Assembly: GCF_001039355.2 (NCBI RefSeq)
Contig: NW_019773513.1
Location: forward strand, 1,785,620 to 1,838,946
Length of the DNA stretch: 53,327 nt
From: Lingula anatina
Lineage: Eukaryota > Brachiopoda > Lingulata > Lingulida > Lingulidae
Direction: 5' to 3'
Shown here: piece after piece, positions 36,201 through 44,400 of the stretch
Position numbering within the stretch: the first letter of the stretch is position 1
How the letters are laid out: every line of letters starts with the position of its first letter
Translations under genes and position numbers: made by a program
The notes under the pieces: model-generated
Database searches by the model: none
What the model was told of the DNA's origin: nothing
Seen by the model: the letters and a program-made list of their open reading frames with translations, nothing else

Positions 36201-37942
36201 CCTGCAAGAAAGAATAATCATCCTGTTACAATATGATAGTTTCTTCAATCAACAGCCATAATCAGAATTATTACCTTTCTGTAGCTGTTGTATGAATGAG
36301 CTGTCTAGTAAATAGCAGTGGATGAAGTTCATAATTTACACCTGCTTTTACCATGAAACTGCATTGAGAATGATACATTGTATCAGTGTACATTGTACGG
36401 AGAATGATACATTGTATCAGTGTACATTGTATGGAGAATGATACATTGTATCAGTGTACATTGTACAGAGAATGATACATTGTATCAGTGTACATTGTAT
36501 GGAGAATGATACATTGCATTAGTAGACAATGTATTGACAATGATGATTCACATTTCCTTTCCTGTGTTACCAGCTGCCGGAGCTTACTTCTTCTTTGATG
36601 GGCGCATCTCTTTCCTCAGCAACTACACTCCCTCCCTGAACTATTACCTAGTCCCCGTCATCGTGAGTAAACGTGCATTATGTGATCACACGCACATTAT
36701 ATTGTAACAAAGTATGTCCCAATAGTGAAACTGAAATGTCTTGTTTATTACTAACTTTTTAGTGTTTGTGTCTGGTCTTCATTTTTTAATTCACTTTTAT
36801 TAGTTCACAAAGATTGAGGTTTTGCTCTTAAAGTAGATTGTTTTGTGTTTTATTTTTGTAGTTTTGTGTCTGAAAATTACTTCATACTAACATTTAATCT
36901 GTAATGTTTTGTTGCATTGTGGTATGTTGTCAAATTATTGTCCAAATTTTTGTCAAACTCATTTAATATTTTTTTTCTTTTTGGTGGTGCAATGTGTATG
37001 TCTACTGATTTTTTAAATTTAACAAATATTTGTTACATGTTTTAAGTTATTGTATTAGCATTTTTTTTTCAAACAGTAGTTTTTGTGGCCTTTTTAACAC
37101 AAAAAAATGTCAGAACACTTGATTCATGTGAACAGATCAGTTTCATAGTTCTCCATTCATAATCTTCACAAGATACCAAAGTCAATTCACAAAGTATGCC
37201 AACAAGCATCCCTACATCAAAACAACATCAATCCACAACATCTATTTATCAAAACCTAAGATCTAATAAATGGTATATTAGATCTTAGTCAAAACCAATG
37301 TGCCAACAAAAACATAGACAGCACACCAAAATGCATAATATGTCACACAATATGCCATTAAGAAGTTAATGTGTTCTCAGTAAAATCCACAAATTAAGTG
37401 AAGAAAATACAACACACATGACCAAAAAACAAACTGCAACAAATCATGAAACAAGAGCACCATAAAAATTTAATAAATCAGTAGAAACAAGATTGGTGAA
37501 GAGTCTTCAAGAACCCAGTACAACACTGTAGGTGTTCTGTTTCAGATCATATCCCTGGGGTCTTATGTGATAGCAGCAGCTTTCTTCAGCGTATACGGCA
37601 TGGGTGTGGACACTCTGTTCCTTTGTTTCTGTAAGTATAATATGTGCATCGACCTTGGGGATATGGTAAGCTTTAAAACTTCTGTTAATGATGAGCTTAC
37701 TCTTGTTTTGTACATATATTATCATTAAAATGACTATTGATTGGATGATTCATCAGGAAAGTTTCTCTTGCTGGAAAAATAAGCTGTTTGACAAAATGTT
37801 TTTCCTTCCAGTGGAGGACTGTGAACGCCATGATGGCTCGGCAGAAAAGCCTTACTACATGAACAAGGATCTCATGGGTATTCTGGGGAAGAAAAACAAA
37901 TTGGAAAGTACAGAGGGTGACAAGAAGGGAAAGAAGGGATAA
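5020..37942 (+). CDS. Choline transporter-like protein, SLC44A2/4/5-like, with alternative exon copies
   Basis: Multi-pass plasma-membrane protein of the CTL/SLC44 family (choline or related organic-cation transport). Coding exons, all GT-AG and phase-consistent: 5020-5089, 16918-16966, 17366-17439, 19458-19536, 19832-19916, [6a 21569-21706 | 6b 23371-23514 | 6c 25284-25436], 26901-26961, 27291-27429, 27716-27799, 28126-28238, 28585-28719, 29188-29287, 29811-30018, 30401-30462, 31036-31212, 31603-31731, 32215-32284, 32807-32880, 33089-33159, [20a 33925-34019 | 20b 36574-36662], 37546-37630, 37812-37942. The 6a+20a product is 742 residues, slightly longer than typical family members. Family hallmarks are the N-terminal [17 protein letters not shown]1 at about 44-64, a long extracellular loop with N-glycosylation sites (NTT twice, NSS), [24 protein letters not shown] and a lysine-rich tail. 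Assignment to the 2/4/5 branch rests on the N-terminus and loop. The substrate is inferred from family only. Confidence 0.93.
5692..5902. mobile_element. MITE-like element, family A, copy 2
   Basis: A short non-coding element with imperfect terminal inverted repeats: left CATTCCCAGAGATTTAGATC, right GATCTAAATGTCTATGGGAATG. Internal inner repeats are CTCCCTGGGGGTTC and GACTCCCCAGGGGGATAG. It matches 20495-20702 nearly end to end. It lies inside intron 1, presumably moved by an unrelated transposase. Confidence 0.8.
7851..8402. mobile_element. Non-autonomous DNA element with terminal inverted repeats
   Basis: The left end TACCCCGTTCACACTA is inverted at the right end TAGTGTGAATGGGGTA, giving an element of about 552 bp. 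The flanks carry ATA on both sides, a possible 3-bp target duplication, though AT-richness makes this ambiguous. Subterminal repeats (GTGTGAACGCAA at about 7921 and 8317; GCGCATTTT twice) are also arranged as inverted copies. The 89-residue open frame inside has no recognisable transposase motif. Confidence 0.75.
8674..8813. repeat. 70-bp direct tandem duplication
   Basis: Two head-to-tail copies start with GGATGATTATAG at 8674 and 8744 and differ at only one or two positions, indicating a recent duplication within intron 1. Confidence 0.9.
9134..12190 (+). repeat. Large tandem duplication, unit 1 (~3.06 kb)
   Basis: This copy begins GAAAAAAACCTCTTAACATC and ends AAAGGGCCCTTATTTTT. It is nearly identical over its whole length to 12233-15318, differing by scattered substitutions and by microsatellite length, for instance the GA run near 9938-9958. 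It contains no coding exon of the host gene. Confidence 0.92.
12191..12216. repeat. Palindrome at the junction of the 3-kb duplication
   Basis: ATGTACAGACA and its reverse complement flank a 4-base centre. The same palindromic core occurs at 1658-1685. It lies in the 42-bp spacer between the two 3-kb copies, just before an ambiguous base at 12232. Confidence 0.7.
12233..15318 (+). repeat. Large tandem duplication, unit 2 (~3.09 kb)
   Basis: Second copy of 9134-12190. Differences include a longer GA run (13017-13054), an extra segment near 13931-13952 and extra TA repeats near 14945-14952. The last kilobase of the two copies is almost identical. A draft-assembly artefact from two haplotypes is possible, because an N sits exactly at the junction. 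Confidence 0.92.
15857..15910. repeat. CA microsatellite
   Basis: (AC)n of about 17 uninterrupted units, followed by GACACACACGCACGCACAC. The long valine/cysteine-rich reading across it on the minus strand is a repeat artefact. Confidence 0.95.
19008..19067. repeat. AAT microsatellite
   Basis: (AAT)n of about 19 units in intron 3, close to a C-run near 19118-19130. Non-coding. Confidence 0.95.
20495..20702. mobile_element. MITE-like element, family A, copy 3
   Basis: Inverted ends CCATTCCCAGAAATTAGATC and GATCTAAAATCTATGGGAATG, with the same internal order as 5692-5902 (CTCCCTGGGGGTTC, GCTGTCAGCCGAG, TAGTAGGCGGGAC, GACTCCCCAGGGGGATAG). It lies in intron 5, upstream of exon 6a. Confidence 0.8.
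21105..21163. repeat. TA microsatellite upstream of exon 6a
   Basis: About 59 bp of uninterrupted (TA)n in intron 5, roughly 400 bp before exon 6a. A second TA array of similar length sits between exons 6b and 6c. Confidence 0.95.
21569..21706 (+). CDS. Alternative exon 6a of the transporter gene
   Basis: 46 codons, phase 0 at both ends, with acceptor TCCAATAG and donor CTT|GTAAGC. The peptide starts [17 protein letters not shown] and ends with a C-D-Y-TTQ block. It lies in the large extracellular loop between TM1 and TM2. It shares the framework C-x3-C-P, W-x-W, C-x-Y and T-Q with exons 6b and 6c, while the segment between W-x-W and the last Cys is entirely different. Its match to the family CVEKCPD motif suggests it is closest to the ancestral exon. 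Confidence 0.92.
21711..21895. repeat. Imperfect ~60-bp tandem repeat directly after exon 6a
   Basis: Three diverged units share ACTGAGGATCGTGTGT-GATC, then a GTG(T/A)GAACT block, starting near 21718, 21777 and 21834. The array begins within about 15 bases of the exon 6a donor. Confidence 0.6.
22450..23370 (+). other. Intron between 6a and 6b; unusually open sequence of unknown origin
   Basis: From about 22519 to 23370 several overlapping frames on the plus strand stay open for 84-123 codons, unlike the stop-dense surroundings. No frame shows a domain I recognise, and none matches the C-x3-C-P...W-x-W framework of exon 6. It may be inserted foreign sequence or decayed coding material. Confidence 0.4.
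23371..23514 (+). CDS. Alternative exon 6b of the transporter gene
   Basis: 48 codons, phase 0 at both ends, with acceptor ATCCTTACAG and donor AAA|GTACGA. The peptide begins [18 protein letters not shown] and ends [16 protein letters not shown]. It aligns with exon 6a (ICDY-TQ-IL-TTT) and, more distantly, with 6c. Same phase, same framework residues and tandem position mark it as a duplicated alternative of 6a. Confidence 0.9.
24177..24240. repeat. TA microsatellite between exons 6b and 6c
   Basis: 64 bp of perfect (TA)n. The open frames that run through it as YIYI repeats are artefacts. Confidence 0.95.
25284..25436 (+). CDS. Alternative exon 6c of the transporter gene
   Basis: 51 codons, phase 0 at both ends, with acceptor CAATTTTAG and donor AAG|GTAAAT. 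The peptide begins [14 protein letters not shown]. It has a charged middle (QERRKLKED) and ends with a C-T-Y-N-I-T-TQ stretch that adds an N-glycosylation sequon absent from 6a and 6b. The framework Cys, Pro and Trp residues are kept. It is the longest of the three copies. Confidence 0.9.
25568..25858. mobile_element. MITE with long (~80 bp) terminal inverted repeats and TAA target duplication
   Basis: The ends are GGGAGCATTCACATCGAGAA and its inverse, continuing inward as nearly perfect inverted arms that include TAAGGCCACGACCTAA and CCTACATGAAAGGAAGAC. The element is 291 bp and is flanked by TAA on both sides (25565-25567 and 25859-25861). A 3-bp TWA duplication is typical of PIF/Harbinger-type transposition. 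It is inserted 130 bp downstream of exon 6c. Confidence 0.85.
25862..26900 (+). other. Remainder of the intron before exon 7
   Basis: AT-rich sequence ending in the acceptor TTTCCATTCAG at 26900. No element recognised. Confidence 0.6.
30508..30681. mobile_element. MITE-like element, family C
   Basis: About 174 bp in the intron after exon 14. The left end GCATTCAGTACAACAGACTA and the right end TAGTCCGCTGTTCTGAATGC are imperfect inverted repeats that include ACTAACTAGTCC on both sides. A TTATG-like flank is present on each side. Related sequence occurs at 42341-42480. Confidence 0.75.
32458..32615 (-). mobile_element. Probable 3' tail of a retroposon (LINE or SINE)
   Basis: Read on the minus strand, a conserved-looking block ends in TCTCCAATAAAGATT and runs straight into (ATT)n. 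A unique 3' end followed by a short simple-repeat tail is typical of RTE/CR1-like retroposons. There is no coding sequence. Family assignment is inference. Confidence 0.45.
33925..34019 (+). CDS. Alternative exon 20a of the transporter gene
   Basis: 95 nt, with acceptor TCTGCCAG and donor ATG|GTATGT. It enters after one carried base and leaves in phase 0. The peptide is [16 protein letters not shown], then a [13 protein letters not shown] segment, forming a membrane segment, short loop and start of the next membrane segment. It aligns with exon 20b at FFF-x-G, Y-x-PSL-x-YYL-x-PV. It is closer to the vertebrate ILAFFFF-type sequence, so it is probably the ancestral form. Confidence 0.92.
34020..36365 (+). 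other. Intron between exons 20a and 20b
   Basis: 2.55 kb in total up to exon 20b. This part is AT-rich with homopolymer T runs near 34927 and 35860. I found no further exon copy with the FFF-G...PSL-YYL framework and no recognised repeat family. Confidence 0.6.
36366..36535 (+). repeat. 34-bp tandem array (5 units) just upstream of exon 20b
   Basis: Units start at 36366, 36400, 36434, 36468 and 36502 (GAGAATGATACATTG...). The first four are nearly identical and the fifth is diverged. Each unit contains two adjacent small dyads, TGATACATTGTATCA and TGTACATTGTACA. The array ends 38 bases before exon 20b. Confidence 0.92.
36574..36662 (+). CDS. Alternative exon 20b of the transporter gene
   Basis: 89 nt, with acceptor GTGTTACCAG and donor ATC|GTGAGT. 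It has the same entry and exit phases as 20a. The peptide is [17 protein letters not shown], then [13 protein letters not shown]. Compared with 20a it is two residues shorter and introduces an Asp and an Arg in the short loop plus an Asn-Tyr-Thr sequon. If it were joined after 20a the frame would shift and hit TGA after 21 codons, so 20a and 20b cannot be used together. Confidence 0.92.
37256..37288. repeat. Intronic hairpin, 12-bp perfect arms
   Basis: CTAAGATCTAAT, a 9-base spacer, then ATTAGATCTTAG. It lies in the intron between exons 20b and 21 and could form a stable RNA stem. Confidence 0.75.
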
Positions 37943-39678
37943 TCAGTGTTCAACAAACCTACAGTACCTAATCATTTCAAGAAAAGAGGCAATCCATAAT
38001 GTGAGGAAATGCTTTATATAAAAAAAGGTGAAAATCTGATTTTTTTGTACATCCATGAGAAGAGGAAAAAATTAGACGGTGCAAAGAAACAAATGGTTTT
38101 GTTGACCGCATTTATTAGATTCTGTATTAGGTACTTAGTCAGGTTCGTTACTTAGTCAGGTTCACAGAAAGCGGGTTTATTGGACCAAATTTTTGGAAAT
38201 TAATTCACAATTACAAAGAGAAGGAGAAAGACAAGAATGCCTGCATAAAAAACGTACTAGAATTGGCTATCTGTACCACATTAAGGATGAAATATTCATT
38301 GAAGGTGAGAAAAAAAGTAAAATGTGATCAGGAATAGAACTAGTAAACTTGAACATTCCAAGAGAGAAACCTATTTGGAAGAGAAATCCAATTTTTAATT
38401 CAAGCAATAATTTTATAAAGGAAAGGAAATTACACCAAAATATGTATATGTGATCTTTTTAATTCTTATTCATTCCCAATTTTTTGTTCCCAAGGAAGTC
38501 AGTATTAATAAGAATTGCTGTGATTTTTTAATACTTTATCCAGTTTTTTATTTTATTAATTTATTTCATTTTTGTACAAGTCAGGGGACAAAAAAAAAAA
38601 CAGATGGGATCAACCTTGTGTTCCTGATGTCTCGGTAAAATACAAACAAATTACAAATACACTGACCAATACACATGCACAAATACCATGCACAAAGTAT
38701 ATACAAATGTGGCTGGTTTTTTCTTTTTTTTTCTGCAGTGATTTGGTTTAATCACAGTAAGAAAATGAAGTAACAATGTTCCTGTTTTTCTTAGTAATTT
38801 AATGCCTATTTCAAATTCCAGTGCAGACTTTTATCTGTGTACACACTGCATTTAAACTTGCTTTGTAACAACTAAAATATCTGTTTTAGTAACTTTTTAG
38901 GATACTGATGATGTATCATCTGATAATACCTTATATATTTTTCAGTGTTTAGAATCAGTGAATTTGTTTCTTTTTATTGAGTGTCCAGTACAATACATCC
39001 AGCTTATTAAAGCTTTTAAATCACTTGTGATATATCAACATTCCATGTGTATATATATTCAAATTTTGAAAAGTGTTTGACACACAAAGGAATTAATTAC
39101 CTTTTCATAAAATAACACGCTCCTTTATATGCACATATTAAAATGTATATAATCAAGAATTTTATCTTTTTTTTTTTTTTTTTGTTTTATTGTATTAATT
39201 GGATTTGTTGTTGAACTGGTTGTTAACAACTTTATATTGGAATTGTTTATGTGCTAGCCATTTAAGATCATCAGGTACACTGATGTATGTTTATAAAACA
39301 ATATTGACTTTGATTAGATCTCTTAACTTGCATGTATCTACTACATCCATTTGTATAATGATTAAGATTTCATGTAGGAACACTTTTATACTTGGAAATT
39401 CTACGTACCTAGAAGAAAGGTAAAATAAATTAGGTCTATCAGTTGTTTTATGGAAAGTAATACAAGGTGTTGATTCAAAGAAGTTGAATCTACACCAAAA
39501 TAATAATACTTTTAATTAGGGGTCACTGATATGCCTTAAGCATGGAAATGTGACAGCAAACAATATTGTGTTTTGTCACGCTGCCACTATAACATTGCTT
39601 CTATCATGATAATCCGCCCAGGAAACAATAGAATCATTAGGAATTGTTCTTATCAGTAAACATTGTTGTGTAAATAAA
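37943..39678 (+). other. 3' untranslated region of the transporter gene, with candidate poly(A) signals
   Basis: AT-rich sequence after the TAA stop at 37940-37942. AATAAA occurs at 39424-39429 and 39673-39678, giving a 3' UTR of about 1.5-1.75 kb. No other gene is visible. Short open frames within it have no coding features. Confidence 0.5.
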
Positions 39679-39750
39679 GCGATCAAGAAAAATGTTAGAG
39701 ACTGAAATGTGTTTGTGTCTTCTCTCGTACTCTCTTTGGGGCCGTAGCGA

Positions 39751-40195
39751 TAGTCCGAAGGTTCAATAGTCCGAAGGTTCATTGGTCCGAATGTTCACTA
39801 TAGAACATTCGGACCAATGAACCCTTGATTAAAAAATCGATAAAAATGTTACCGCTTTTCGGACCAATGAACCTTCGGACCAATGAACCTTCGGACTATC
39901 GAGACGCCCCCCTCTCTTTGATGGTGTGTTTTTCGGTGAAATGCAACTATTTCGTAGCGGTATGTGTGTCAAATAATACACTGCCACCCTCTAGCGATAT
40001 GTGCTTTGAAAACCTCTCGTTGACGCTCCAGGTGTTGTTGCGTGGCATATATATATATATATATCGCACGGTTTCCACTCCACATCCAACCGTTATCATA
40101 AGCAGTTGGGACGAAAAAAAAATAAAAGCGATTCAGTTTGCGCTTCCTTTTGAGAAATGTGCGTCTCGATAGTCCGAAGGTTCATTGATCCGAAT
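39751..40195. mobile_element. Palindrome-rich repeat built on a TTCGGACCAATGAACC motif
   Basis: A perfect hairpin occupies 39776-39823: 21-bp arms (starting GGTTCATTGGTCCGAATG) around a 6-base loop. Further copies of the motif lie at 39755-39780 and 39859-39890. An outer inverted pair, with ACTATCGAGAC at about 39896-39906 and GTCTCGATAGT at about 40163-40173, brackets 39907-40162. Another fragment is at about 40504-40520. It is probably a complex inverted-repeat transposon remnant. The NLRTNEPSDYR-like reading of the motif on both strands is a repeat artefact. Confidence 0.6.
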
Positions 40196-40234
40196 AATCG
40201 TAACATTTCATCAGTTTTTTGATAGGTTCGTTGG

Positions 40235-40478
40235 CAGGGGCAGATCCAGGATTATTTATGGGGGGGGTCTGCGGATTCGAAGCCGACCCCCCCCCCCCCT
40301 TTGGCGTGGGAAAATTTAGGTATTTTAGAGGGCAAACAATGCCATTTGGAACGGTTTAAAACTATGATTCATGTAGTCAAAATTCTAATTTTAAGAGGGG
40401 AACATTGGTGTGATTATTTTCAGAAATCGAAAGGGAGGTCAGGACCCCCCTGACACCCCTGTAAATCCGCCACTGGTT
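40235..40478. repeat. Dispersed repeat, family B, copy 2
   Basis: Begins near CAGATCCAGGATTATTTATG and ends near TAAATCCGCCACTGG. It matches 3690-3985 in order and orientation. It contains long G and C runs. Non-coding. Confidence 0.65.
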
Positions 40479-40520
40479 GGTCTAAGTGTTGTATAGTGAA
40501 GATTAGACCAATGAACCTTC

Positions 40521-41457
40521 GGCCTATTGCCGTGCATCCTTCGGGACAATTGTGCTTGAAAACATTGTTGTCACTTCACTTGACTATCACATCGATCTCG
40601 TCACACTGAAGAACTGTGTGTGTGTGTGGACGGGGGGGGGGGGGGGCATATCACGTGTACAATCTCCCTGGGGCCTCCCAAGGGTACTGTCTGAGGGTAC
40701 TGTAACATGGACTGAGCTGGCTGCAGATCTTCCGCTACCAAAGTGGCAAAGAAGTCATTTGGTGACATGAGATTACTTGGATTACACCAGCGTTACAATG
40801 TATGACGTCGTCTCATGCCTGAAGAATTACGAGTGTTGGCTTGGATTGGTCTCATTTTTTTCCAGTTTGATGCTTGTAATTGCATAATATCAATAAATAC
40901 TACAACGCATTTCAAAATTTCCCACTTTTTAAGTTTTTTCTTAAAAGTTCAGTTTGGGCAAGGAGGTGTATTCAGATTCTGGTGAATAAATTTAAAAAAA
41001 AAATATTCAGATAGAATCCCTTGATTCATATTTAGAGCACATGTACATTTATTTTATTTGGTTAGATATGAACAGGCGTCGCGACAAGCGGGGTTTATCT
41101 GCGTTTTCTTTCTGCACATCCGCGTTCTAATCAAACCGGCGCGCTGCTTCGTTATCAGCTTTAGTTTGATTTCAAAGTCAAAATTAAAAATCCCACATAC
41201 CCTCCACTAAGGAAGTAATTTGAGTGTACATGTGTTTCCTCATAACTCTTTTCATGACAATCTCGTGATAAATAATTATCCCACGCGTCTCTCTCCTTCA
41301 AAGAGAATTAACACCAAAATGAAAGTTGCATGATTTCACATATGTGGACTTCAGATTCGACAAAGCATTCATGCCTCTCGCTCTCTCTCTCCTGTGGTTC
41401 TGTATTCTGTGTGTGTATTATGTTGTGTTGATAATTTCATGTCGACGATACAGAAGT
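40521..41457. other. Intergenic, no gene seen
   Basis: Mixed sequence with a G-run near 40632-40646 and a CT-rich stretch near 41378-41392. Nothing else recognised. Confidence 0.5.
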
Positions 41458-44400
41458 TCAATATACTAGTAACGTACACGTGCATGTCTTTGACCCTATT
41501 TGTTCGTCAATCGTGTGCAAGGAAAAACCGAGATCCACCTTGCTGTTTTTCTGTCCCTCCTTCGACATATTAAGCATCTGATGAGTATCACCGTCAGAAT
41601 CACTAGTGTCAATACTTTGGAGAGCCGCAGCCGTTCTGAAATAGAAATATAACAACACATTTTCATTCACCAAAATTACCAATAATTTCAACAAAGAATG
41701 CTGACTCCTATGTCAAATACTAATTAAATCAAACTGATAGGCCATGTGAACTTTTCGAAAGCACGATTGATACTAGTGGTCTGTAATAGACAGTGCCAAA
41801 ATATCCGTCCCATTGTGGTAAGAGATAAAAAGCATTCAAAGTCATTTAAATGACAGTATTAGATTTTGCTGTGTCATTTGATTATGGAACGTATGAGGAC
41901 ATTAACGTTAACATAGTTCACATGTAGGGGAGACCGGGGCTAGTTGGACCTCGGGGTAAGTTGGCCCCCCATCAATTTATGACAAAGTAACTATGGGGTA
42001 AAAGAATTGATCACATCATTTTGTAAAGCGACCGTATCCAATAGTGCTAAGAAAACGTTGGCAGTGATCCAAATGAAATATTTTAGCATCTTAAAGTAAC
42101 TTTGTTAAAGAGATTTAATGGGGGGCCAACTTATCCCGGGGTCCAACTAGCCCCGGTCTCCCCTATATGTCTAAAAGTGAAAGATAATAAGGAAGTGCAT
42201 AGCTGTCAAAAAGCCCCTATTATCAATAAAGCCTTCCAGGCCAGGGTTTTCCAGCCAAAAACCCATATTTAACGTAAACGGTATTTCCCCTCGATTTATC
42301 AACCTTTAACTTTCCTTTTTTGACACTCGCCATAACTCTGGGCTGATTCAGAACAAACTGATCCGAGGATCAAATATGGCCGACTCACTTAAAAGCAATG
42401 CCGGCTTATCCCCTTATGGTCTCCCCGCCTTCCATACGTGCCGTGTAATTTTCAAACTTTATCAAGATGGCTGACTACCGAGGTTGAACAGGGGTAATGA
42501 ATATGATTATTTTTTGCAATACTGATTTTTTTTTTTTTTTTTTGCAATACTGACTTAAAAGCCTGTCTTTGCTTGTCAATTTACATATGATTTACAAGTT
42601 TTAATTGTCCACAGGTAAGTTCAACAAGAAGCGATTCATGCTCTTGAAATGCGTTCAAAATCCTGTACTGGGTCACTTTAAACGTCGCAGTTTTGTTCTT
42701 GGAAGAGAATATTACATGTATGAGGTTAACACCAACCTAGAGGTCGATTACTATTGATGGCATCTTGTTGCTCAGTCCCTGTGTACTTGACTAAACTGTA
42801 CTTTGGTAGACCATGATGTGACTGCTCTACGTCACCGCTGTCTTCGTTCTGATTGGCTAACTGTGTCTGGCCGCGGATCATGATCCCAAATCCAGAAAAT
42901 ATCCCACTGATAGCCGAGATTTCCAAAGTGGTTATTCCAAGTCGTTGGCTCACCCAATAAACGTCTCCAGCCAAATGAAGTGAGCTGAATGACAGGATTA
43001 ATATCTTCGCAAGCCTGGGAATTGTTTAATTGATAAATGCAGCTAGGATTATAATTCTCATAATGCGCATAGGGCCTATATGTACCAGTAATTACATTGT
43101 ATTATTAAATAAGTCACTACCAATTGAAAACAAAACATTTATTAATCGTGGTGTATGAGAACTAATGTAAACTTACATCCACAAATCCATAGTGACATAT
43201 GTATTCTAGGGTGTCGATCTTCACTGCTTTCACAAAATTTTACTGGGATTATTTTCTTCTTCACAGTGTATTTTACTATTGTCCATTTTGGGAAGCTCCA
43301 TTTTTCTTCAGTTGTCCCTTGTACTGTTACATATGTTCAAGCTCCAGGTCCTTCTATCTTAATTCAAAACTATATAACTTAAACAGTCCGCAGTATATCA
43401 GGACGCCTCTCAGTACCAAGTCCTTGCTACGGTCATTCACAGGTGACGTCACGCGTCCCCATGCACTGGACCGTCACAAATGACATTTTACTTGACCAAG
43501 GCGGTACTCAAACCCAGGAAATAAGTCCAAGAATTATATAGGACACATGTAGTTCCTCGAGCATAATTAACAGCGTTGACAGAGGCTATGAATGTGACTC
43601 CGTCCATTGTATCTTTAAAGTAACACGTTCAACTAGGTTATGATACATAATTTATGTGGCCAGGTTATCGTTGACATCTACCAGTTAATTGCCATTTACA
43701 TTGGACGGGGCAGAAAAGAGGGGCAGCGAAGGTGGGCGGAACTACGTGCTCTATTTCAGACATTTCAATTGCTTATGTTAGTCTCTATTTGAATTTCAAT
43801 TTCATATCAATTCTGAATTGTCCAAAGTATCTTACTCCATCTTATCCCTTTTTTATGAATGCACAATGAAACATTCCCCGCCTCTCTTCCCCGGTATTCA
43901 AGAAAGTAATTCTAGGTGCGTGTGGACGGTGTGTCTGTAGGATCATGGACCTTCTAATGATAGTCACCACGAAAATTATACAGAGCCTAAAGCGCCACCC
44001 TCTCAAATATATATATAAACCATTAAGCCCTCACTACGAGCAAAGTTAAGATCATGGTCAACAATATTCATACTCGAGTGCGGTGCAAAATTGAAGTTGA
44101 CATGACACCAAATTCAAAGCACGAGATAAGTTCAGACGAAATCTTTTATAAACAAAAATACACGAAAATAGGTCTTGCAAGCGTCATCAAAAAAAAAAAA
44201 ATTAAAAAAAAAAAAAAAAAAAAACGATAATGCAAGAAACTATGCAGGATAATTCCATGGATAAAGTTATATTTTAGATAACGGTCATAAGAGTCAAAAT
44301 GATATAGAGGCAAGAGAGTATCTTGGGGCATCTCATAGTAGCTCCCCTTTCCGGTCTGAAGCATGTCTCGTCTGAACAAGCTAACCGACTTTTTTTTTTT

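Noticed and set aside
37688-37811. Reading the frame open from 37688 as the start of the last transporter exon
   Set aside because: The acceptor CTTCCAG at 37811 and the family C-terminus ([15 protein letters not shown]) fix the exon start at 37812. The upstream part is intron.
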